A stretch of DNA of 64,000 bases from Durusdinium trenchii (Eukaryota > Sar > Dinophyceae > Suessiales > Symbiodiniaceae): contig CAXAMN010021740.1 in NCBI GenBank assembly GCA_963970005.1, forward strand, positions 383,661-447,660. The letters run 5' to 3'. Under the pieces are notes generated by a model that saw nothing but the letters and a program-made list of their open reading frames with translations, was not told the DNA's origin and did no database searches. Positions 35,403 to 46,982 of the stretch are shown here, one piece after another; the stretch's first letter is position 1; each line of letters opens with the position of its first letter. The position numbers and the translations under genes were made by a program.

Positions 35403-36336
35403 GCAGGATGCTTTGCATCATCATGATGACAATTAAGATGATAATGATGATGATGATGATGATGGTGGTGATGGTGATGGTGATGGTGATAATGATGGTG
35501 ATGATGATAATGATGATTGTGCTGATGATAATGATGACTGTGATGATGATAATGATGATTGTGATTATGATAATGATGATTGTGATTATGAAAGTAATGA
35601 TGGATGATGATTACAATGATGATAATGATGGTTGTGATGATAATAATGATGATTGTGATGACGATAATGATGATTGTGATGGTGACGATGATAATGATGG
35701 TGATGATGGTGATGATGATGATGATGGTGATGATGATGGTGATGATGATGATGAAGGTGATGATGATAACGACGATGATAATGATTATTGTGATGATGAT
35801 AATGATGACTGTGATGATGATAATAATGGTGATGACGATAATGACGATTGTGATGATGATAATGATGGTGATGATGATCATGATGATTGTGATGGCGATA
35901 ATGATGATTGTGATGATGACAGTGATGATGGTGATGATGATAATGGTGATGGTGATGATAATGATGATTGTGATGATAATGATGATAATGATTGTGATAT
36001 TGATGATTGTCATGATGATGATGATGATGGTGATGATGGTGATGATGATAACGATGATGATAATGATTATTGTGATGATGATAATGATGATTGTCATGAT
36101 GATAATGATGATGGTGATGATGATAATGACGATTGTGATGATGATAATGATGATGGTGATGATGATCATGATAATTGTGATGATGATAATGATGATTGTG
36201 ACAATGATAACATGAGTGTGATGATGATAATGATGATGGTGATGATGATAATGACGATTGTGATGATGATACTGATGATTGTCATGATGATAATTATAAT
36301 GATGATTGTGATGATGATGATGATGATGTATTTGAT
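35403..36336. repeat. 0.9-kb imperfect GAT/ATG microsatellite
   Basis: A nearly uninterrupted array of GAT triplets mixed with AAT, TGT and GGT. All long open frames here (poly-Asp on plus, poly-Ile on minus) are by-products of the triplet repeat and should not be annotated as genes. Confidence 0.95.
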
Positions 36337-36839
36337 ACTGGTAACCTATAAACAGTAGACATAGTGTAGGATCAAGCTTGGTTTTGAAAGCCTATGGTTA
36401 AATTACTAGCACTTTGCGGTCTTTGTCCCGTTGCTTTGGATTGTCTGAGGTTCTGAACTGTCGAGACAAATACAAATGGCATCTTGTTGCAATCTGGCAA
36501 CGTGCCACTAAGTGGCAAGAACAAACTAGGCGAAACTCCTGAGGTTTTGGCAGTCCAACCCTGCGGAAATCCGGATGATGGTCCCGCCTGCACTCTGCTG
36601 GGGTCGGGCGGAAAGTACACCAAGGGTCAAAGTTCCAATTGAGTTTTATGTCTCTTCTTTTGTTTTTGCATTTAGCGCCACTTCTTCCGGTGTCCATTCA
36701 CTTCCGGTGGCTGGACTGGGTGTCCAGCTTGTTTTCAGCAAATTCTTCGTTGAACCTGCAACAAGAAGGAAGGCAGTAAAGATGGCAGGCATTTGCAGTG
36801 CAAAATTCGACCATCTTGCCAAACGGGCTTGCCTTTTCA

Positions 36840-37474
36840 TCAAATAGCTAATATCCGGCGTCTCTTTGAACTCATGCCTTCCAGCATTTGCTGAGCTGCT
36901 TTCACTATCAAGTCCGGCAGTTGAGGACCACACATGAGGATCCGAGGAAGGGTCGCATACCTGTCTGGAATCTAATAAGCTGATATGAAGAGTGATCCGG
37001 AAAGTTTGCCGTTTATTTCATAGAAGCTGTGGCAACTGTGGTTGAACTCAGAACCAGAACTTCTGACTTCTTGCATAAATCGAAATGTTTCTGAGAAGCA
37101 GACTGTGACCGAAAGCGGAAAAGCACACTACCAACAGCGGCATGTACTTCATAGATTAAAGCAGCAAAAGAGTACCTTACATCAGAGCTTCTTGAACAAT
37201 AGTTTCCAGACCTTCGTGCAAGGGCACGAGTGGTAGAAGACTGCCCATTCACCGCAAAGCCTCGCTTCGTTCTCTTCGAACTTGGCGAAGCATTTCTGCA
37301 GGGTTGCCAGCATATTGCAAGATAAAACTCACTGTCTCCTGAGGAATAACAAGAAGCTTTTTAGTATGTCTTTGAAGCTGCTTAGTAACAAAAAACTCTT
37401 AAGAAAAAAGTTTCCTTGGGAATCGGTTCAACGCTTTCAATTTCAAGTTTTTCCTCACCCAAAGCTGCGCCATA
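36840..37474 (-). CDS. Unrecognised short-exon gene, 3' part
   Basis: Exons 37474-37415, 37338-37253 and 36960-36840 join in phase. They encode YGAALGEEKLEIESVEPIPK, then ETVSFILQYAGNPAEMLRQV with a charged helix, then YATLPRILMCGPQLPDLIVK and a stop. The first intron is 76 bp and starts GAAACT after AAG, ending CAG before GAGACA, so it is a GA-AG intron with AGGA at both ends; the second is 292 bp and GT-AG. The total seen is about 89 residues. Upstream exons must exist; a stretch near 37550-37510 is a candidate. No family recognised. Confidence 0.5.
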
Positions 37475-37569
37475 CTAAAGCACAACACTTGCATCACCAT
37501 CATGGACTCCAACGGCAGTACTTTAGATTTCAGAGATTAGGACGCAAAGCCATTCCTGTTTTTTGATCC

Positions 37570-38870
37570 CCAAGGGTATGCCACAGAGGTAGTAGCTAGG
37601 TAGCTAGTAGAAGCTAGGTAGCTACTACCTGCAAGCAAGCTACTCCTCAGGACGCAGGATAGCTCACGCTTCTTCGAGGAAGCTCCCGCTCGCACTAATG
37701 ATTTGGTTTCCTAAAGTTTTGAGGAAACTTAACTCCCGGCGCTGAGTGTGCATCGTAGGAATATGCACTAGAGGTGCTGTGAATGCAAATAAAAAATGAC
37801 GTTCTTAGCAATGATGCTAGTCATGCTAAAAAGGGCCCGAGGATTTACAGACATACTGGTTCTTTTGCTTAAGAAAATTATGAACGAACTGTTGGTGAAT
37901 TGGAAAGTTTTACGACTGTTCATGCACTGATGTCTCGAAGCTCCTTGACTTCATAGCAACTTTGACACATGCAAACGGACTCCGCCTTTGCATGTTCGTT
38001 GCCCTCCAGAACCTTGTAGGGGTGCATCGAAGCACCGCCACCTGAAGCAAACGTTCACAGCTTTCTAGAAACCAAGCGCCGCTTTCCATCCGAAGGGTTC
38101 CATCCGCTTTGGACCCTGTCGGTCCATCCACTTCCCACCGGTGGTGCTTCTCGGCGGCCGAACGTTTGCTCTGCGGACCATACCTCGGTCGATCGAGTGG
38201 GCGCCCAACGGCCCTGGTGGACGACGGCCCGAGGTCAGGGCGACTTCTGCAACGCAACTTCCGGTGAGACGGGCGCCTGTGAGCAGAAACGAGCAAGCAT
38301 ATACATATATGTTATACTATAAAATATTGTATGTAGGTGCGTTGCGATATCTGTAGTCCAACGAAACCATTCAGGCCCTCACACTGGCTGCTGCATCCAT
38401 CATGCCCAGTGCATCAGCACCCTCATCAGCCCCAGGTGCAGGAGTAGATTCGGGTGCATCACCCGATCCAACCGCGACATCCTCCTGAAGGCAATCCTCT
38501 GGCCTATTCAAACGTGAAGGACCACATAGTTCACTACAACAGCTTGAGTGCAAGGATTCTGCGCAAACTTCACACTAGAGGTTCCGGAAAAACTGCAAGC
38601 CAGAATCATCTACCGCCAGTCCTCAGGAACAGGCTCTTCTTCACCTGCATCTAAGATTCGAAGTCTCCGCCTCAGTCCACAGTACAGCTTATCCCTTTCT
38701 AAGTTCTTCTTGGGGACCTTTTCAAGGTGTCCTTTTCATTCCCACAGCTAGAAGTGGCAAGAAACACACGAATTACAAATACAGCCATCACATGCTCGAT
38801 CAAACCAAAGACCAGTGACAGCAAATGAAGACTCTCTATGTGCTCCTCACATGTCTTGTCAAGCAAACTG
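37570..38870. other. No firm gene; AGCTAGGTAG-rich patch
   Basis: A patch at 37588-37650 is rich in AGCTAGGTAGCTA words, forming small inverted repeats. Otherwise nothing I can support. Confidence 0.4.
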
Positions 38871-38877
38871 CAAACTG

Positions 38878-39268
38878 TTAGTGCCTTTGCTGTAAGCCGA
38901 GCCATTCACGCTTTCCCTGTGCTGATATTTGTTTGAGTTCCTCCTCCCTCTGCACCTGAAGTTCAATATCCGCAAAAACACCACGAAACAAGAAAAAACT
39001 CTGAGAACCCAACGGGAAAAATCGACTTGGTAGTTCTGTCCACGCGCGTGGATCCTTACTTGGTCGAAGCAAGGAATGATGTCTCAGTTGGTCGAAGCAA
39101 GCTGCTCGAAGCTGCAAACATTTTGAGTCTCTTGGTGCCCTGACTGAAATACAACTTCACCCTTTGCCAACTGTCGGCATATCGCCCGCATCCTTGGGGG
39201 GCAGCCAGGCAACGTTTCCGAGAGTCAGTGGACACTCGCAAAATGTGCGACGGTTCAAAACGATGCAA
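38878..39268 (-). CDS. Unrecognised gene, C-terminal exons
   Basis: A terminal minus-strand exon (about 39000-38878) reads GVFADIELQVQREEELKQIS and ends QGKREWLGLQQRH and a stop, probably a charged helix. An upstream frame at 39265-39185 reads TLGNVAWLPPKDAGDMPTVG and ends at a GTGAAG donor. The phase between them is not settled, and a third exon may intervene. No family recognised. Confidence 0.35.
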
Positions 39269-39299
39269 AAGACTGTTGACGCAGGTTCAACCAAGTCTG

Positions 39300-41770
39300 A
39301 CTGTTCTCCTGAACACCAAGGACAACAAATTCACTCAAACCTCTGGGTTTGCTTTGATACGGTTTGACGCTGGCAGAACTGATAAACCATGAGTTGTCAA
39401 GTAATCCCTCCCCTCAAGTCTCCAACTCGTCAGTTGAGCAGTCTTTCCATCCACCCTCCAGCTCAATTTGTACGCGAACCTTGGAGGAGACTGGGCAGCA
39501 ATACCAATCTGCACAAGAATGGCCAAGGAAGAGACCGTCAAAGGCGCATCTTCCCTGTATCCCGAATTCCTGCAGCATTCCACTCTGCCCGCAACGGGCC
39601 TCTCATTTCAAACACATCGGTTGAAGCCACTTGACTAGACAGCACTAAACTAAATTTTCCAGACCAATCATTTCATGGGGCACATCCACGCCATCAACAA
39701 GCAGCACTGTTTGAAGTCAAGTGTCGACTGTTCACAACAGCTTCCAAACAACCGTTCGAGCCATCAGAGTCTTTTCAGTTCTCGCAACTCCTGTTTGTGG
39801 AGGCCAAAGCCCGAGCAGGTGTGACCTGCAGCTATTGAATCAAGCAAGATTTACCATAGATTGGAAGACTGAAAGCTGAAAATGTTGAAAATGTCCAATG
39901 TGACGGTCTGAAAATCACAAAGTCAGACTCGGACTGGAGACTTGTCACCTCCAGTTAACCAGCCCAAGTCGTCATCATCCAGGCCCTGGCAAATTCAACA
40001 TTCGGAGCCCGCGAACTTCACGCCGTCTCCGCCGTGACCTCCGCGCCTCCGTCGGCTTCGGAGGGATTCTGCCATGCGTACCCTCACAAAATCATCAAAA
40101 GGCGTATGCACGCAAACATCATCCTCCGTGTCGGTCTGTGTGGGTTCGCCACATGGCTAGATGCCCTTGACTCCAAGCAACCCATCTTCCTGCACATTGA
40201 AGCGGTTGGTGCCAAATTATCACGCACAGGTTACTGCAATCTGACTGCCCAGCGCCTTCGAAAGCAGGTCGAACGCTACATCACACAAACACCGAGGTCC
40301 AAAAGTTTGTTCTTTATCATTTGACGGCAGAGTGTGCAAAAGCTTTGAGTTTTTTTTGTGCACAAACCATAAGTCATGACCAACAAAATGTCCACCTCAG
40401 CTATGTCATGCCCAAACATCAAAGCACATTCATTTGTTGCATCTGGTTAAACCAATCAAGGCCAATCAAGGCTGCGGAACCAATTCTTTCGCCACATCGA
40501 TGGGACACCAACCCTGGTTGTGTAAATAGTCGATTTGCTATCGCAGGAACAGCAGGAATGCTCTGTGGCACAAGTTTCAACAAGCTTGAACCGCAACACA
40601 ACCACACATCATTTTTGGGTGACTATATACGTGCCAACAAAATAATCCAAGCACACGCCACCCCACTTGTCCATCAGCCTCAACAACAATTCATCTGGCT
40701 GGATGCACGCCGCGACGTACAATCATCGTTTCTAGTGAGAGAACAAGCTCGGTTGTTGGACCCGCGAGCTCTCTCCTACCCCAACCTGGGTTGGATGGTT
40801 TTGTAAGGGGCTTGCAACCAATAAACTAAGCAAAAGAGCAACAAAAATGTGAAAAGGTAGGGTCTTGGTCGCAGGAGTCCCAATGACGCCAGCATTGACA
40901 AAGTTGAAATGCATCGGAACCAAGAACGGACACGAACAAGAATGCATCCACAAAGCACACAGTCAACAAAAAGAACATAATTTTTCCATGGTTTTGGTGG
41001 ATTTTGCGGTTTTGCAAGATTCTCTGCAGTTTGCACAGTGCAGGGCAGTGATCCCATCCTCATTTTTGCAGGCAGTTCGTTCGACTCAAAGTCGTCGTTT
41101 CGTCCTCATACAAGGATCGACAAGTCGAAAGGGTCAGTGAACCATACAAAATTCCAAGAATGAAATGCACACCCTTCTGCGTTGACTCCTCCAGTTTGTT
41201 CATTCCTTTGTGTCTATGTTGTGTTGTCTTCGTATATTGATTGTCGTATTTTTATGGTAAACATTTGACTATGCGGAAGCACTTCATAGCCAAAGAGAAG
41301 TGAACCAATTCTCTGTAAACAACTTACATATATACTAAAGAAATGCGCTTTCCAATGAACATTAGATTTCAGTCTTTTTGTGTGTGCGTGTACACGTATA
41401 TTTCATTTTGTGATGAGTACTTAATCCGTTGAAACTGTTTGACTCTATATTTCCAACCACTGAAAAAAAAACGCTGATGCCAATGATTAGGGAGCTTCCA
41501 ATAGATAAAGTGTAGTTGCGTCTTTTAATGTAAAAAATCATAAAACCATAAGTTTTAAGATAGTAACAAGAAAGGCAGAAAATACAAGCAGACTTCTGAT
41601 AAAAATCAATTGTGTTTGTAAATGATGGTCTTTCTCATGAGTGTCCAACCCTGAAACACCTTTTGTGTTAGTAAGCCCCATAAATCAAGTGGCGCTCCTC
41701 TGGTGACGTTGTTCACGCGTGTGTCGTCCTGATCGAAGGCCCCTACGAAGGTCCCCTCCCTTCCCCCCCC
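39300..41770. other. No firm gene; AT-rich from 41.2 kb
   Basis: No protein-like frame stood out. The part from about 41200 to 41640 is clearly AT-richer than the surroundings. Confidence 0.4.
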
Positions 41771-41774
41771 GCCG

Positions 41775-42125
41775 AAGGTACAAAAGCTCAGCCCCCCCTT
41801 AAGCACCCCCCTTAAGCCCCTTAAGCCCCCTCAAGCTCCCCCTTAAGCCCCCCCTTGAGTCCCCCCTTGAGTCCCCCCTTAAGCCCCCCCTTAAGCCCCC
41901 CAACCCCCCCTTAAGCGCCCAATTCAAGCCCTCCCTAAGTTTTTTTTGCACGAGTGCGGACGCCATGTGGGGGGTGTGCCCAGGTCATCATGAGAAGTAT
42001 GGAGACACTGCAGCTTGGTGGGGGAGAGAACAAAAAACACACAAATTCAAGCCCCCTAAGCCCTCCTTAAGCCTCCCTAAAGCACCCCTTAAGCCCCCCT
42101 TTCGAACGGGGCTTAAGCCCGCCTT
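41775..42125. repeat. CCCCTTAAG minisatellite, two blocks
   Basis: Imperfect tandem copies of a CCCCCTTAAGC-like unit, mostly 10-14 bp, at 41790-41940 and again at 42048-42120, separated by about 100 bp of unrelated sequence. Confidence 0.85.
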
Positions 42126-42239
42126 GCCCCAGTTCCCGTTCCTTGTTCCAAGTCCCTGTCCCCTCCCCAGTTTCTATCCGCAGTTCCCTTTCCCCAAGCT
42201 CCAAGCGCTCCTGCAGTCTGATCTTCTTCAACTACTGTA

Positions 42240-42760
42240 GGACATCGCTGATGTTCTTTTCAAGAAAAACACCAAAAACAGTTTCTGAACGGAATGATCT
42301 CTCTTGCGCAACAACAAAATGTGGAGGTGTAATGCTCCTCCGCTTGTTTCCTCCAATACAATCACTCCTTTACCCTGTTTTAAATGTGTGCTTCCATGTG
42401 ACACAGGGAACTCACTCCTCCACGTCTTTTCTGAAACTAGCCTCAAATTTGAGGCCGTTTTTGGCCTCAAAAGTCGGGTCGGGTCTCCACGGTTTTCAAG
42501 CGTTCTGGACCACAGGAAATGAGCAAAGCTTGATGCCCAAGGTTTGGTGTTGAATGATGGTTTGCTGGCTTCAGGCTGAACCCATCCAGCGACAAAGTGG
42601 AGGTGTTGGTGAGTTGGGTGTGGAGGTTGTGGGGGAGTTGTGAGGGATGTGTGAAAAGTGCCATCTTTGCCAATTTTATTTATTTTCATGTTTTTTCAAC
42701 AGCTGCCCTCCCCACCCTCTAGACTCCTAACACATGAACATGTTGCGAGGTTTTTGGCTT
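42240..42760. repeat. Rearranged copy of the 61.8-63.9 kb repeat family
   Basis: 42270-42425 matches 61890-62035 and 63080-63235 in the same direction. 42460-42595 matches 62440-62600, and 42600-42760 matches 62035-62215, both inverted. So one end of the family is direct and the other inverted, with the middle lost. Confidence 0.8.
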
Positions 42761-42887
42761 CAAACATTGAACCGAGGCCCTATTTTCATTTTCTGGATCG
42801 GCCCACTCCTGTCCCATCTCCCCATGCCAAGAACCAATCAAGTGTCAAGCAGTTTGTTGAAGGACAAGAAGTACTGAGAGTTTTGCG

Positions 42888-43343
42888 GAATTCAACGCCC
42901 CTGTCTCACCTTCTCTCTCGCGGCTTTCACGGCCACATGAGTTGCGCAACAGGTTGCTTCCCTCCCTTTGGTGTTTTTCGTGTTTTTGGTTTTGGGTTGT
43001 TTGGTGTTTGGGTGTTTTGCTCTCTTGTTCGGTTTGCAACCTGCATGGTAACTCCCTCTCAACTCGACCAAGGTGACTTGTGCAGAACCTGCACACATGG
43101 TGCCTCGACTCGTTTCTTTTTGCACGGGTACGGGCGGTATGTGTGCCGAGAGGCACAAGTCACCTTGATTGAATTCGATGAGATAGCTGAGAAGATACGA
43201 GCCAGAAAAAGAAAAAAGCACCCAAACACCAAACGAACAAACAAACCCCAACAGAACCAAGACCGGCTCATATCTCATCAGGACTGTGAAAAATGAAGAA
43301 ACCACCTAGAACGGAGGGTGAGACGGGGCATTGAATTCATATT
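42888..43343. mobile_element. Fold-back (long inverted repeat) element
   Basis: Two imperfect arms of about 200 bp (42888-43095 and 43145-43343) are reverse complements. The inner ends read AAGGTGACTTGTGC and GCACAAGTCACCTT, and the outer ends GAATTCAACGCCCC and GGGGCATTGAATTC. The loop is about 50 bp. No coding capacity; probably a non-autonomous fold-back or MITE-like element. Confidence 0.75.
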
Positions 43344-44366
43344 TCTGTCTGCGCTCAGTTCAAGTTGATCAGCAGGTAGCTAACTTCCTGCTTATTGGGC
43401 GGTGAGTACAATTGCAACTATTTCGGCGCAGGCAATTCGATCAACGGTGCGCTCAAAAGTATGCAGTTGTGAGGAGCATTTCAATCAAAGCTCAGTGCAA
43501 AGGCGAATCATAACTTATATCTAAGAGCACGACTCAGCCTATGACAGATTTGGTTTGCTCCTTGCCGGCCTACTCAGTATGGCATGTGACTCCTTCGGTC
43601 GGTGGCAGGTTTCTTCCAGCTCGTTGCCGTTGCTTGAGTGTTTGCCTAACTATAGGTCAGAGTACAAAGGCGATGGATAGTCACTGTAGTGTAGGACTCA
43701 CCGTATTCAAAATCCTAAGGAAATTTGCAAAGTGAACAGTTGGCCGAGCACAGGCGCCACTGCGCTAAGGGCATGTCGTGGGAAGGCATTGTTCATTGGA
43801 ATCGTTGGTCAAGCTTACGAGATCGTGGCCTGCAGAGAGCAAGGTAAAGGGTGAAAGAAGGCACACAGTAGTGTCTCCCCAGCACTCTCCTCCCCCCCGA
43901 AGGGGGGAGGTGACGAGAGTGTGCTCCATGACAGCAGTTCCAAACTGGCGATCGGGAGCGACTGTTACGAAGCTGTATGACACTGCATGACATTGCATGA
44001 CTTTGACGTGACATTGCATTGCACTCGAGGAGTGTTGCAGGCAAGACTCTGTTGACCAGCCCGTGCAGGTTCAGCATCTTGGCATTGACACACAAGTGCT
44101 CTTGGCTTCAGAAAGACATGCATGCCCCATAATCTACGTGAAACAGTGAAACGCCGCTATTCCTAGTACTAGGGACTGTACACTGTACTCCTCCCTGACC
44201 GCCTCTTGGGAGGCAGCCTTGGGCACTGTCTATCTACTCAGTAGAGGTAACGAAGTCATCATTGCTTGCTCAGAACCTGCAAGCAAGCCTGGATCTGATT
44301 GGCCGAGCTACTCTAGGAATCCCTTTCTTCCGACCCATGTACGTGCATCAGTCACGGACGTGCGAC
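43344..44366. other. No supported gene
   Basis: Intergenic stretch downstream of the LRR gene at 44.4 kb. No protein-like frame or repeat that I can support. Confidence 0.45.
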
Positions 44367-45626
44367 TTAGCTGAGATTCGCTTCTGCACAGCTTCTCATG
44401 AAATCCGCCCACTCTTCTTGGCCATCGGTTGGCTTGGGGAGGAGCCGAATCCACGTTGGGAGTACAAGTTTTGCGCACAACTCGAAAGCATCAGGTTCTG
44501 CATAGGTGCCTCTCCAGGTTCCCTTCTTGCCCACCCTGACGAGCTTGCGCAGCTGCGTACATCCTGCAAAGGCTCGTTTGTTAATGTATAGCAAAGCGGG
44601 TGGGGTATGTAGCACGCCCACAGAGGTGCAATTCAGGAGGGCGTCTCGCCCAATTCGTCTCACCTTTTTGGCTAGTTTGAGCTGCTGCAGCTGAGAGCAA
44701 TGTGCAAAGGTGCCCCCTAGAATTTCACTGATTTCAGTCTGCGAAATGTCCACTGCCTGCAACCTTACGCAGTGTTCACACGCAGCTGGCCCCATCCAGT
44801 TAAAGTCTGCCGGCAGAGTTAGCGACTCTAGTCCTGCCTCCAAGAAGCAACCCTCGGGTATGAACCGATGCGCATCACGCGGATCATGTTCGGTTCTCTC
44901 AAAATTGAGTTGCTGCAGAGTGCGGCATTTTTCGAAGGCTCGGGTATGGAACCGCGCTTGCGGCGCCAGCTGATTGCCTGTTTGGCTTTGGTCCCCAACT
45001 TGTGCTAGAGCGTAGCATTCCTCGAACACCCAGCTCCCAAAGTATCTGCACTCTGGGGCAGCGACGGTGTGGAGTACATAACTTCGACGGAAGACGCCAT
45101 CTTTCAGGCAGACTACTGTACTGGGTAGGTGAACAATTAACAGCCTATTGCAGCGCTGCCAGGCTGCCTCGCCAATGGTGTGTATTCCGGCTTCTACTTG
45201 CACACGTCTCACATCGATCATGTGCGTAAAGGCGTGGGGGAGCACCTGCCCAGTGCGAGTGGGCGGTACTCGGATTGCTTTAGCGATCCTCCTCAGTTGC
45301 CCTTTGTGTTCAGCCTGACTAAAGCATTGTCGGACAACTAGGTGAAAACGGTTACAGTCCCTGAGGGTGTCCCAGATGGGATTCGTCAGGATTTGGCCTG
45401 TGTCTCTGTGGACGAAAGGAAGCTCGCTCCCAAAGGTGCTATGTCCTCCAATGGCCGGGAGCTGCTCCAGGACAGCAGTTTCGAACTCGTCTAGTCGATC
45501 AAACTCTTGGAGATCGATGATAACTTGGAGGTCCTCTCCAGATAGGGTTGTCAACAGAAGTTGCAACACCAGCTGGCGCTCATTGCTGACCAGTGAACTC
45601 GTTTGCGACACGATATCGCCAAACAT
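44367..45626 (-). CDS. BspA-like leucine-rich-repeat protein (intact)
   Basis: From the first in-frame ATG at 45626 the frame is unbroken for 419 residues. Residues 15-110 form an N-terminal domain (LLLTTLSGEDLQVIIDLQEF to RFHLVVRQCF) that looks like a ubiquitin-type fold; the rest is BspA/LRR_5 repeats with the pattern I...AF..C..L..v.l (VHLPSTVVCLKDGVFRRS, HTRAFEKCRTLQQL, GGTFAHCSQLQQLKL, NKRAFAGCTQLRKL). Such proteins are abundant in dinoflagellates and thought to bind proteins; the role is unknown. The open frame continues upstream of 45626 to a TGA near 45800 without another ATG. The next gene upstream is a damaged paralogue. Confidence 0.85.
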   Translation of the reverse strand: MFGDIVSQTSSLVSNERQLVLQLLLTTLSGEDLQVIIDLQEFDRLDEFETAVLEQLPAIGGHSTFGSELPFVHRDTGQILTNPIWDTLRDCNRFHLVVRQCFSQAEHKGQLRRIAKAIRVPPTRTGQVLPHAFTHMIDVRRVQVEAGIHTIGEAAWQRCNRLLIVHLPSTVVCLKDGVFRRSYVLHTVAAPECRYFGSWVFEECYALAQVGDQSQTGNQLAPQARFHTRAFEKCRTLQQLNFERTEHDPRDAHRFIPEGCFLEAGLESLTLPADFNWMGPAACEHCVRLQAVDISQTEISEILGGTFAHCSQLQQLKLAKKVRRIGRDALLNCTSVGVLHTPPALLYINKRAFAGCTQLRKLVRVGKKGTWRGTYAEPDAFELCAKLVLPTWIRLLPKPTDGQEEWADFMRSCAEANLS

Positions 45627-45862
45627 TGCGGCGCCCTGCACAGTTTCTGCGCCGCTTCTGCTTGGGATTTGAGCCTGGCTATGCAAAGGGGCAGCTACTT
45701 GGGCAGCCGCCCTTGCTCTCTCTGGCCACGCACCAGCCCAGTGGTTGTTGTTTAGCTTGTTTGGGTAGTTGTTCAGGTAGTCAAGGTTAGTTGTAGGTCA
45801 ATTGCAGGGGGCAATCCAATCGCTGTCCTTTGGTGGGATGTAGTGAAGCCACTTTGGGGTGG

Positions 45863-46975
45863 CTAGCTTGGCACACTCTTCAAAGCCTCTGACTTATTCC
45901 TGGCATACCCCAGGTGAGATAGCTCAGTACAGTTGCCAAAAGCCCTATACCCTATGTAGCGAATGCCGCCCGGAAGCATCAGGCTAGCCAGGGCTCTGCA
46001 ACCTGCGAAGACTTCTGCTCGGATCTCACGCAGGCAGAATGGCAGTTTGATTGTTTCCAAACTGTGGCATTGCAAGAACGTGTGCATGTGCAGGGCGTGG
46101 ATTCCCGTGTTCGAGATGTCCACCAGGGTGAGCAATTTACAGCTTTCAAACGCCCGATGGCCAATGTGGCATGCATCACCGCCTAACTCCAATCGCCGAA
46201 CGCCGCTAGCATAGAAGCTTCCCTGCGGGACTCCAGCCTGTGGGGTGGCTAGCGTAGCACTATCAACCACGGCTCTCACATGGGGCAGTGAGAGATGGGC
46301 TAGCTTGGCACATTCCTCAAAGGCATATTGCCCGATGATAGCTCCTATTGCAAGATAACAAATTCCATCTATGATGTTCCCAACACGCTCCAGCGCACAG
46401 CACTCTGAGAATAAGCGCTCCTAGCTCGACACACCCTGGCATTTCAACTATTTGCAGGGAGTAGCGTCCCTGAAAGGCTGCGTAGCCTATGGCTACTACT
46501 GTGTCCGGCAGCTTGACGATGCGAAGGGAATGACAGTATCTCCATACTTGTGGACTGACCGTGCGAAACCCTACGTCAAGACTGACATGTCGGACGCGTG
46601 CAGTTGAGTAGAAAGCTTCGGCCTCGAGCATCAGTCTTCGTAGTCGAGCCCCTGAAGTTTTTTGTTGTTTTCAGCTGTCAGGAAACACTCATGTACTACA
46701 AGACAAAATTGGGTGTTCCACCATAGATCCTCTTGTATGGGGTCCTGCAGTGCCATATGGGTGTCTGCATCAAACAAGGTGAGCTCACAGCCAAAGGTAT
46801 CTATGAAGCTAACCAGCGGCAGGTGCTCTACGAGGTATTCTTCCAACATCTCCCACGTATGGTGTATGCTGACTGGTACCTGAACCTGGATCACCGCGCC
46901 AGCTAGCGTGGTTAGAAACAGGCGGAGGAAACTGGGGTCGTCCCAGTCGTCATCCTGTGCATGGGGTTGGGCCAT
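45863..46975 (-). pseudogene. BspA-like leucine-rich-repeat gene with two frameshifts
   Basis: The ATG at 46975 opens a frame encoding the same N-terminal domain as its neighbour (LRLFLTTLAGAVIQVQVPVS to QFCLVVHECF). The frame then stops at 46631; LRR repeats resume in a second frame (CHSLRIVKLPDTVVAIGYAA), and at about 46420 in a third (FSECCALERV, EECAKLAHLSLP, ESCKLLTLVDISNTGI, GNCTELSHLGY) to a stop at 45863. The domain order equals the intact neighbour, so this is a tandem duplicate with decay or sequencing indels. Its start is 8 bp downstream of the stop of the methyltransferase gene. Confidence 0.8.
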
Positions 46976-46982
46976 GTTTGTT

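Noticed and set aside
35604..36215. Long open frames of Met/Ile/Val or Asp on both strands
   Set aside because: They are translations of the GAT microsatellite; every frame is open because stop codons are rare in the repeat.
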